DNA from: Phoronis australis
Lineage: Eukaryota > Phoronida > Phoronidae
Length of the DNA: 64,000 nt
Direction of reading: 5' to 3'
Assembly: GCA_002633005.1 (NCBI GenBank)
Contig: NMRA01000043.1
Location: 963,588-1,027,587, forward strand
The position numbers were made by a program, and so were the translations under genes. A model generated the notes under the pieces. The model was not told the origin of the DNA, did no database searches, and saw only the letters and a program-made list of their open reading frames with translations. Below are positions 36,931-49,000 of this stretch, piece by piece. Numbering within the stretch: position 1 is the first letter of the stretch; each line of letters starts with the position of its first letter.

Positions 36931-37075
36931 TTACCTGCTTACCACACGATGTCGCTGCTATAAGTCTCGACGTATCACGCGACACTTCATTCAGTAAATA
37001 CGCATGGCGGACGTCCAGAGGAGCTGAGAAATTCCTTGTTTTCTTTTGCAGCAGCCGGTTTGAGAAAAGATCAGA
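36931..37075. promoter_or_regulatory. Probable bidirectional promoter between MCMDC2 and PLRG1
   Basis: The inferred start codons of MCMDC2 (-, 36930) and PLRG1 (+, 37076) are 145 bp apart and the genes diverge. The interval is GC-richer than the surroundings, has several CpGs (GACGTATCACGCGACAC) and no clear TATA box. This assumes that both first exons are correctly placed; 5' UTRs and start sites were not observed. Confidence 0.5.
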
Positions 37076-40000
37076 ATGGAGGTATCGGTTTTGTTGTCTT
37101 GTATAGCGTGGATGTGCCTTTTAACCCTACATTAAACTGGCACATCTACACTGTTGTGATTTTTGAACTGGTACCAGAACAAACTCAGGGCTCGACGCTA
37201 ATAAAATCGCCAGGTCGCATTTTGCGACCTAGCCAAAATCCCAGGTCGCATTTTCAAAATCCAGCTCGCATTCGTAAATGCCAGGTCGCAAAATTTTCCC
37301 GCCATTTTTACGCGCCAAAACAGATTTTTTAGATCATCGGGAAAATGTTTAGATTATGCTCTTACCTGCAGCGNTGCTGGGTTCTTAGCGTTTTACGTGA
37401 ACAACCTCATTGAAAACGTCTGTGCACATCAAAGTTGGGTGCAAAACTTATAACAATTTATTTCAATTGAAACTGAATTAATAAACAATGCAATGCATTT
37501 TTATGTCATCTAGAGTAACTGTACACACTGTAGTTGACTTGTGAGGTCTTACTTCGTGTATTTCCGTCTAACCGAAACGGTCACGACTTTAGGGCCTCAT
37601 TCAAAATGGCCGCCAATATCAGCGACCGTTTCAAAACTCTGCTTACGGAGACAAACAAGGATTAAGATTGTCAAAACACGGAAATTTGTGAAGGCTGACA
37701 TATGTCCATGACATCACATGAGCAGTTGCTAACGGACATTGGGTAGTATGACAATCGGCAATTATTATGCTTATATTCACGACTTTAGGTCACCGGTGTA
37801 TAGTGGACCCTGATTCAGAGAACCAGGCAATCACTGAATAATGGGCTCGTTATTTACAGTCAAGTGACCTAATTATCGGACGTTTTGGCACATTTTGGAT
37901 TAAATTTAATTGAAAATACTACGGATTGTTGAAAGTTCTTTGCTGAAATAAAGGCTTACCTTTATAGAATTTTTGTGTTGCTATATCTTGTCACCGAAAG
38001 CCACATTTATGTTCCGACTGATCTTTAAAAAACACAACTAGCAAACCTTCGGAGAACCTAAATATTGGACACCATGTTTCCCCATACGCCACACTGCGGA
38101 AAATCGACTAACCAAGTAATGGCCGCGGGCACCTTGTAGCCAAATTTCAGCTCGAGTGTTTTGACATAAGCTGCTAAAACACAGCTCCATTCACAACAAA
38201 ATTTATCCACAACATGAAGTCTGATGACAACACCAAGTCGTTTCCATGAATCAGTGCAGACGACTAAAGCGCGTGCAAACTCATTGAAGTTTTTAGCAAG
38301 GAGTGTAATACTACTACACTCCTTGTTTTTAATATCTCTTTGCCTTCTTGATATGACACACGCACATGCGTGGCCGGGGTTTGACTTGAGTTTAAAAACA
38401 AATGAAAAAATGAAACAGTGACATATTGTTAGTTCGATTAGATGATTTCATTGTGGAAAAAGATTTTATTTTCAACTTTTATAACTGATTTATGCGATCG
38501 TCCATTTTAGGCTGACTTGGGGTCTAAATTGCACCCTCTCTCGGTAAAATCAAAACGAGGCAACGCTAGAAAAAAACGAGACAGTGCCGGACATTGAATG
38601 CATTACAGCGGAACAAAAATTTGTGTCATATATTTCTCGAATTATGCTTCAAGATCTTATGTAATGCCCGATATTTAGGGTCCGTCCAATAATTAGGTAC
38701 ACTATGTGTAGTGGATGAAACTGGTTCTCTAAATCAGGGATTGCTATATCCGACTAGTGCCCTGAATCCGACTAGTAATGGTTGATAGTAATGCTGTACA
38801 ATAGTATGCTGATTCAAGAATACATAATAGGTCGGATAGAGTGGTCCCTGTTTTTAAAAGTGATTTTAGAACCAGCTACTCCCATTGACTAAAGGCTGTT
38901 ATTCAGTGGGAGTAACAGGTTCTCAAATTGCTTTTGAGTGTAGAGCAGGGACCCACCTATGACCTATACAACCCAATTTGTATGAAACCTGTACAGTCCC
39001 AATTACCCTATTGTTTACAATATGACTCTATTAACTCACATACTTGATCTGACTCTATTCAGGTACATACCTGATATTACTACTTTCTGAATCCTCTCGT
39101 CGTGGTGATTCCAAAAATGTATTACTTGTACTGCTTAGTCTCTTCTTATTCATGCATTCAATGTTTTTTCCAATGTGTTCATTTGGTATGCCAATCTCTC
39201 CTAGCAGCCACTTTAAAAGTGCAACACCTCTCAGCAGTAATGATAACTAATAGTTAACCTCAACTTAAGTTAGTTTGATGCAGATTGTGTCGCAGAATGT
39301 GTTTGTGTATTTTAACCTTCCAGTAATATTAGTCATTCCCAAACTTCTCACTTGTTTACGACATGTATATGTTGATTACTCCTCGCATTTTAGCATGATC
39401 ACTTGAGTGTTCTGGACAAAGGAGCATGAAACTAGCCTTATACATTGCATGTTCGGTAGTACTTCTGGCAGTTACATTGAGCTACTTTTGAGTGGTGTTC
39501 ATGAGAGATAGACAAGTAAAACATAAATTGACTATATAAAGAACATGTAGTGTTTGTTGTAATGTGTGTTTTGGGAACTTCACAGTAGATGGCATTCACA
39601 AAGACATGTTAATTTTGAGGGAATTTTTAACTTGTGAGTGGCCTATGGAACTAACCGTGGGTGTTTTAAAGGAAAAAGTTGAAAACTTGGTGAGAATTTA
39701 GCTTAACATGGGCTTTAACCTGGACAAATACCGCATATCAGTAATTTCAACATAATGTTAAACCATAAATTTATATGCAACACTTTTTAATTTGTGTGTG
39801 ACCAATTGTATAGATGTGCATACTGCTATGATGTGGTTGTGTATGAGTCTCCTTCCCTAATATCCCTTAGGAAGTCCAGAAGCACTCGGTGCATACACTG
39901 GTGTTCCGATCTCTCAAGAGGACACATGACATGTTCCTGTCTGACCAAGCCAACCCACCCCCAGTTGATGAAGAAAGGTAACTGTTCAGTTTGGAACTGC

Positions 40001-43000
40001 ATATGATTTTCTGACTACCAGTAAATATTAAGATAAAAATTGGATTTAGATGAAAAGTCCTCGGTTAAGCTGTCCAAGTCGACAGTTCTGTGGTTAGCGA
40101 GGTCGGTGTAGGTGGCAGGCGTCTGGATGCCTTGCAGTGTACCAAGTACGCATGGGCCACACAGCATGTTTTTTTACTTTGATCATAGGTAGGTGTAGAC
40201 GACGGGTGGCCTGATGCCTTTTGCAGTACACTAGGCTTACATAGGCCACACAGAGGGCCCTCTGATCAGAGTTACATATCGTCATAGTGAACTGATTCGT
40301 ACTAACCAATTCATCACCTATTTAGCACATAATATGGTGGTCAAGATAAATTTTATTTTGTAACATTTTCCACAAAAACATAGTTTAATAAATTTCAGTA
40401 TTTGGTTATGCTCTCATTATTTACATCTTGGTAATCAGCTTTTCAGAAATGGGAAAATGTTTTATTTTTTTAATTATTTATGTGAAGAATTATGGAATTA
40501 CTGAAGCGTGTTCAACAGAGTGAGCGCCCGCTAGCGTGTACTCGCGAACACAAGGAACAGCTCCTGAACAGCTGTGAGCGCTCACTGTGCGATCCAGTAT
40601 GGCGACTCTGAAGCAGATTGTGTTGAACGTCTTAGCCGATGAGCTTAACACTAACAGTCCTTCCTATGCGTACTGAGCGATAAATATGATTAATCTTTGC
40701 CAATAATTATTAATATCGGCAGCCCAAGACAACAACCGTGAAGGCTTCAGTCCGACAAGAATCGAAAATTACGTCGAGGAAACTGTTCCTCGCTACAGCG
40801 ACCCGCAATTTAAGTCGCAGTTTCGGATGAGTCGGTCAACTTTTGAGGTTAGTTTTCGTGTTGCAGAACCATAATGGGTTCATATGTTCCAGACGTGAAG
40901 CCTTCGCAGGACGCCATCTTGGAAATCTAAGCGAACATGCTCTCGAGGTTGTTCGCGAGCGCTCGCGAGCGCTAACGTGAACACAGCTGTTCAGGACGAG
41001 GGCGCTCAAATCGCTCACGGGCGCTCACTCTATTGAACACGCTTCTGGTTTAGACTTGAGCAATTTATAATGCAATCTTGTGGGAATTTTATTAAACTGA
41101 TGTTGTTATCTGCCTATCTATCTGTCTTTTGGGAAGTGGATTTGTGACTTTGATTCTGTTAAGAACAAACAATAGAGCTTTTCTGCGAAAAAATTTTACA
41201 CAAATTGTCAAGGTCATTGACGCCTGGATTTTAGGGCTGAATATCTGGCAACAGTCACTTGCAGAGGTACCAGATTTTGAGAACCAGTTTGCTGAAGGTT
41301 ATCAGTGGAGGAAATTAGTTCCCAAAATATGGGACCCTTTTAACTGACTATTACCAAATATCGATCCAATTCCTCTGCAAAGTATTTAAGAATCATTTGA
41401 AAATGCCTTCATCAGACCCAAAATTCTCTCAAACTGTTAAAAAATCCTCCTAAGCTTGGAATCACTTACCTGTCACATACTGTACTCTCAGATTCAAAAG
41501 TCTTTATTGACTGGAAATCCTTCACTTCACAGTACAGGGATATACTTGGTCACTCACCAATGCAACAAAAAACAGTGCTGGGCGAGTAGAAGATGTAGAA
41601 GATGACTGGTCGGTTACCCAGGTGGCGAGCAATTTTCAGAGCAAAGCTGCTCTGTGTCGTTCCTCAGACTTTTGTAGTGTCCAAATGAATAAATTTTCTC
41701 TTCTGCATGGTGTTTTTATCCTCATTTAAAGGTTAATTTTGGTCCCAGTCTCAGTACTTTAGCAGTAAAAAACATTGACGCAATGCACTTGAATTGATTC
41801 AATGGATGTTAAACTCTTTATGATTCATCTAGACGAAAGGGTAATATTGAGTATAAGACGTTTTTACGAAAACAATACTCGGGGCTCACCGGTGAATAAA
41901 GATGTTATCCGAAATATTGGTGATGTGTTATTTTGTGACAAACTAAGTAAAAAACTTAAATGGGTGTGCGATTTCAAAACTTCATAGGCCGCCTTACAGT
42001 GGCGAGGGAGCGACTTAGTTGAATCGGGACTCTCTAACCGACACATGTATTCGAGAAGCTAAGTATGCAAATTGATTTAGGAGAAAATACAATTTGGAAA
42101 AATACATCTCTTCTTGGACTGAACTACCAAATGATTGTCAGTTAAGTCGTCATAGTGTAACAAAATGTCTCCTTTTGTTCGCTGTGTAATTTTTGGAACT
42201 CCAGCGATTGAAAAACTTGTCGAAAAAATCCGCGCCACGTTGCCTTAGCTGAATGACATACTGATGCGTAGGAACAATTCAGTGCAAATTTCACTACACA
42301 AATCCTGAAAGTTATGTTGTTTACGTATTTAATGATTAGTTTTGCATGAACGTTAGTTTTGGCTACTTGAGGCAGTGCTGGGGATGTTGATATTAGTGGC
42401 GACTGGGCGTGAGGTATTTCCCCTCACACGAAAAATTCTCTTTGAAACTTAAGTTGCAGTCTCCATAGGTAAGCTAGGTTCCCAAGTGTTACAATTATGA
42501 CAGATACTTGTAATGCTCTGGGCCAGCTCCGTGTGTGGATATATTAATTTGTTTTCTTTTCAGTGAAAAGATAAAGATGGCTTGTAAAATAACTGATGAA
42601 TACAGTTTGGTAAAGAACATGCCTGTTCAAAAAGAGAACAAGAAAAATAACCCAGCCCAGTCAGCTAATGTAACTGGTCCATATCCTAATCAGTGGGAGA
42701 GTAAGTAACTAGTTAATGCTAATCTTTGGTCTTGATAACCTTCATTTCTCCATCATCATTAGTGTTTCACAAAATTTGTGGATAGTCATCTCTCTTGCTT
42801 TCTCCAAATCTGGCTGATTTCTAACACATCACCATAATTCAGCTTTGGTATTTCTAAGACGACATATTTTTGGTTGTGTACATTTACTTGTGGTGTTGTG
42901 GCCATCAAAAACATTTGAGTGATTCTTGTTGACAAGGTTTAAAGCCATTTATGAATATTTGTCATCTGTACCGGTGTGCATGTAGATTTTGCTATATTGG

Positions 43001-46000
43001 TCATGGTGTTGTATCTAGGTTACAATGACAGCACAATTATAGAAGGCACACATCCCTACCCCAGTGGCCCGGGGATTACTTTGTCTGACAGCACCTCTAG
43101 GACAGATAATAGGTCTTCCAAACTCAGGTAAAAGTCTTATGGTGTGATTATTTTAGGTTGTACATGATTAGGCTTTTTGGTGTTCCGTCAGTTCAGTGCT
43201 CAACATGTGGTTTTTATGGCATGATACTTTATAAAGATGTAGATAAGCAATGGACTTAATGTAGTCCTTTATTGATAATTTCTGCGTCAAATTTTTATTA
43301 TTTGAGGAATTGTTATTTTGCTGTATTAGATGAATTTGTTAGGGAAGAGGTTATGTTCAGTTCTTGTGTCTTGCTGTTCTAAGATAGTCTTGGTTGCTTC
43401 TTGTTTCTAGGATAGACGGAACAGAAGACAGAAGTAGTTCAAAGGTCAGTAGGTCAATCAGGATAAGGTCTAAAAGCATAGTTGTTTCTGATCAGTGCCT
43501 GACTCATTATAAAAAAGTGCCATCCAACATCAATTTCACCATAGGTCTGGTGTTGCACAAAGGCATGTAAACAAAGTTTGAAACGCTGTGTTTTACCAAG
43601 CAATGACAGGACTCGACTTTTGATGTCTAATTGCCAAATGCGACCTGACAGAATTCCCAGATTACCAAACAGTAACTGAGGTCTCCAAATCTTGATGCCA
43701 AGAGCCAAAATGAAATGAACGAGTTACCTGATGTGAAATACCTACAAACTCAACAAATGTATGTTGGCAGATCACAGATCATCCATTTTTGTGTGTGTGC
43801 TTGGTGGCGGGCTCCAAAGTCCCGCGCCCGTTACCCACTTTGGTGGTCGAGTGCAAACGGACCGTTATGGTTTTTGCCAGTGATTCCGACTTAGGTAGTA
43901 TTTTGACTGCATGTGTAGATGTGGCATGGCAACAGGCTGGTCGAGCCACACCAGTTGTTTTAGTGAAAAACAGACCAGAACCAACCAACCCTACTTCTTT
44001 GGCCTAATAGGGATACTCTTTAAATGTATAATTTGCTCAGAAGTAAATAAGTTTGACTTATTGTTTACAAGTTGTTGAACAGTCATAAAGTGATAAGTCT
44101 ACAATGAACACAGTCAATCTGGAGATTGAACTTGCCTATTATCCGTAATTTCATTTGCTTTTGTTTCCAAGCTTTTTAAAACGGTAGAAAGATATTGAAA
44201 AAGTTGCACTAAAAATTGATTTTTAAGGCCCTGGTTGCCGTGGGCCAGCAGCAAGCACTGGTTCCCAAGAAAGCACCCACAATGCCCAAGCCATCATGGC
44301 ATCCACCTTGGAAGCTGTACAGAGTAATAAGTGGGCACGTGGGTTGGGTGCGGTGTATCGCAGTGGAGCCTGCTAATGAATGGTTTGCTACAGGTTCGGG
44401 AGATAGGATGATCAAGGTGAGTGTCTTAGTTTTCTCTGTATCTGCCATCCATGTTATGGTCTGTTGTAGCCAGGCATTGGTTACATTGTTTTGATTGGCA
44501 TACTATACAATGTCTTAATTAGGAGCAGCGTTGAGAATGTTGTGTTGATTGACGTAATGTAGTAAAGAGCAATACGATTATTTCTTTTCACAATTCTTTA
44601 GGCTATGTTATAGATTGTTTGTCTCAGATTTTAAGGTTTTGTGGCAGTTTCTTATTCCAAGTTTGATTTCTTGTATAGATCTGGGACTTGGCCAGTGGGA
44701 CTCTCAAGCTTTCACTCACAGGGCACATCAGTACAGTTCGTGGTCTTGCTGTCAGCCACAGGCAGCCATATTTATTCTCTTGTGGTGAAGATAAGCAAGT
44801 TAAATGCTGGGATCTTGAATACAATAAGGTTTGTTATTCTTTGATTTTGCAACTATTTGCAGTGTGCTTTAGCTGGTTTTATCTGGTTTTTATTGTTTGA
44901 TGATACAATTTTACTCAGGGCAGAGCTTGACATTTCGACGTGTGGGTTGAGAATGTTAATGTGAACTTTGAAATGTAGGCCTGAAAAATCATACCAGTGG
45001 ATGTTTCGACCCAGATTTCTACATATTTTTTGACCTGCAAAATGCAAACTGGTTACTGTATAGACGAGCCACAAACCTTTAGAACTTTAAATTTAGTGTT
45101 GTGTCTTGGAATGTGAGTGAAACATTCCAGTACAGTGCTTATCGTCAAATAGTACAATTTAGATAAGGTTTCCGATGGCTTCATTCACGGCAGACAACTT
45201 TTCTCAGAGAAAATACATGCACAGTAAATAGCATAATCTTGTTGTTGCATGGTGTGTCCAGTTTCGTTACAGTGGCAGTAGGGAGACAGTATGAATCAGC
45301 TTTATTGTGACAAGTCAACACATAGTCTGACAGATGATGTTGCAGTCATTTAGAATGAAAGTTATGTTTAGTGTTAAGTGTAAACTTTCTGCATTGTATG
45401 TAGCTTGTGTAAAATTCAAAGGAAACCCTGGAGATTTTCTTAGTCATTTTGGCAAGTTCTTCACTAGATTGGGATGGAGTGGGAGGTCGGTTTTAGGTTG
45501 ATATTGGTCCAGGAGTAGTCTTGAGCAAAAAAATCACGACTAGGGCCCAGGATCTAATTTCGTACTCTGACTCAAACTCGAAACAACCAATAATACAAAT
45601 GTGTAAGAGTACTTTAAGCTCTCCCTGCCATCGGTCAATTTTCGAGTACAGAGATTAGACGTCAGTCCCAGAAAGGGATTGTGGGGATTAAACATTAATC
45701 CTTTGTTTGTAACCCACTTTTTCAGGTGACCCAACTGGCTGTGTCATGTGACTCCAGAGCTACACAAAGATCCACCCCTGTAATGGTTCACTAGTGATGG
45801 GGTACTCAGCATTTGGTGCACACCGTACTGTCGATAATTTGCTCGCTTTCATTTGTCAGGAAATAACCAGTTTTCCTCTTTGTTGCTAGGTGATTCGTCA
45901 TTACCATGGCCATCTGAGTGCTTGCCATGCTCTCGCGCAGCATCCCACAATAGATGTCCTTGTTTCCTGTGGTCGAGACGCGACTGCTAGGGTAAGTTAT

Positions 46001-49000
46001 GACCAAGAGGTCACATGAGTTGAAGGGGCAACAAACCCGTGCCTTCTGACCAAAACCAAATCCGTCTTATCCTTACAATAGAAATGATGTGTTTGAGAGG
46101 AGCTGACTAGTTATTGTTACTGTAGGTCAATTCAAAGTTAGTAGGTTTATTTCAGTTGCTTGAAGCACTATGGCTGTAAGGGACATTCCAATTGATTTAT
46201 TGCAATCACTTTAGATTCAAACAAATGACAACAACTCATAACATTGGTTGGGGGGGTAGATAGGTCTATGAAGAAAGTTGGTCAGTTTAACACCAGAACA
46301 TGGTTTATTGTCACTAGAACATCTATGTTTGCAGGTCACCTCTCTTTTAATATGTCTCCAAAACTTAAATTTGCTGCATGACTCTTGACTATTTCCTGAG
46401 TTACAAGGAACAAAAAATCTCTAATATAGGGCTCTGAGTTACATACTGATTACCAGCATCTCAATGTAAGAACTTGTATCATCAGTGGCCGCACAGATAT
46501 CAGGGAGTGTTTCCATTATGTCAAGGTTTGAAGCTGTGAACTTTAGATAAAAATCTTTGCATTTCCATCAGATGGACCTGAAGCAATTGCCTGAAATATA
46601 TGGATATTAAGCACGCTTAAATGTACCAGTCTCTACACTATTCCCAACATGAAGGGAACATGAGTGCCACCTTCTGGGAGTTGATTATTTAGTTGACTTT
46701 TGACCTTATCTCTGTTGTGAAGTTTGTGTGATAATGGCTTTAAAACCTTTGGTTTATATTTAGGTGTGGGATATCCGTACCAAGGCGTGTATTCACACAA
46801 TGACTGGACACACCAATACAGTGGCAGATGTCAAGTGCCAAGCAGCTGATCCTCAGGTGAGTACAGTCTGGGCACCTGAGCAACCGTATGGTCAATTTAT
46901 ATTGCCTAAACACACAGTTATTTTGCTGGGTGTGGTGACTATGATTTTAAAACACATAAGTATTATGCTAATGTTTGAACTTTGGTGAATGTTTTTATAG
47001 ATCAGGAAAGTTCCCTTATGTCTAATAACAATAGAATTTCTCCTTTTTGTGTCATGCTTCATCATCTCAATTTGAATAGGCTTGCTAACCACACCAACAG
47101 TTGTTGGCAGTAACTGATCACTTGACCTTTGATTAAATGGTAGACACATCATTAAATGGTAGACACATCATTAAATGGTTCAATTCATTGCTCAGTGTCT
47201 GTGTAAACCTGTATGATTGTTTCGTCAGATCAGTAATTTCCATAATGTTTAGTTTTGGCTGCAAATCAGAAGTTATCAGCATTTAACCCTTATCCTGCAC
47301 TATGCGAGGTCAGCCGACAAGCCAATTATCCTATTAAAATGCTTCGGGTGTACTCAATCGCCTATAATAAGCTACGGCTAGACTGCGCAAGGAGGGTGTA
47401 CTCACCCCGGGACACTGGTGTTTTTCAGTCAGAAATTGTTGAAGCCCCGTATGCTGTTTATATATGTGAGCATGCGCATTCCACAGTTAATAGCTTCCTG
47501 TACATTTTTCTGATTTACAACATATGGCTGTGGTGAGTTGTTGCTGAGATATTTGAAAGTTTACTTAAGTTTTATCTCGGCTGGTGCCAAACGTGCTAAG
47601 ATGACTGTTGACCAGTTTCTTGGGGAAGTGTTCATGGACTCAGATAGTGAAAACGAGCTGGAATTGGCACTCGAAAGTGACGGTGACAGTGACTGGGAAA
47701 CTAATACAACAGTCACAAGTAATGTAGATTCTATCGATTCAGATCTCAGTGCAATTTTGGAGGAGTTACCGGTCCCTGAAGCTGAACTTGGATGGGCCTA
47801 CGACGATGCTTGGCTCACGCCCTTGGCACATAATACAGAGCTTCTGAAACATGACGGAACTCATTCAGAATTAGATATTTTTGTGACTTTTTCACTGAAT
47901 AGCTTTGTGACCCCACCCGTGTTTCAAGTTTTTGCACACCAAGGTGAACTTCAAAACAGACTTTAGCAAGCGACTGCACCAGTCATAAATTTGTTATCGT
48001 GCAAAGTTGAAGTATGTTATATACTGTACATTCTTGTTTGTAGATGTGATGTTACAGACAATAAATCTGCTTTATTAAACATGCAAGTCCCATGAATTCC
48101 CTTTTAAAAATGCTTATTACGGTTTTTGAGTGTCAGCTATAATGTTCTCTTGTATGAAAACAGATAAAAACAAAGGGTGTCCAGTTTGAAAGTTTATAGA
48201 ATTATTTACACCAAGGCTATGGTAAATATATGTATATGGTGAAAATCACCATTAAATTCTGAACAACTTTTGTGCAGACCACTTTTATGTGAAGTTGACA
48301 TTACCCCTTCAAATTTCTAATTTAAAAATGTTAGGTCATCAATCTGAGTGACCTTTGTAACAGCCCAGTGCACAGCAGCAGTGGTGACCTACTTAGCTCA
48401 GCACACAGGGAAAGTTGTCTGAATAGAGGCTTAGCAGGATAAGGGTTAAAGGTGCGGCTTTAAAAAGCAAAGCAGTTCTCAATGGTTCTCCAAATATCAG
48501 AACATTCTCCAAAGTTGTAGTTCACATCAACTGCTTTTCACGGTTACTCTCTATTACAATGTGCCCGCATTTTGAGAACCAGTTTTCTCTGTCAGAATAA
48601 AATGCATCAACTGGTTCTCAAAATGCAAGCACATTTTATCAGATTGTTGTCCATTTACCTTTTCAGAAAAACAGTTACTGGTCAAATTTTGACAACGTTC
48701 CCTTTAAAAAATAAACATCAAGAATAAAATTTCAACAGGTTGAGAAGTAATGAGTAGACAAATTTCTTGTAAAGTTTTGCCGATTCCAGTCTATTCTAAC
48801 TCATCACTTATCCAGGAAATGGTGTAAAGTAACTTATCAACTTGTGTGTCTTTAAGGCAATGTTATGACTGAAAGTATTTAACTTACTGTGTGCAATAAT
48901 AATAGACAGTGTTATATTTATTCTCTTCAGCCTTTATTGAAATGCAAAATTAAACGAGGAATAAGTCTCAGTAAGGAAATTAACACTGTCAGAGACTTGA

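Noticed and set aside
37003-37024. ATGGCGGACGTCCAGAG as PLRG1 first exon
   Set aside because: No donor follows in the right phase and the frame meets TGA within a few codons; ATGGAG at 37076 fits better.
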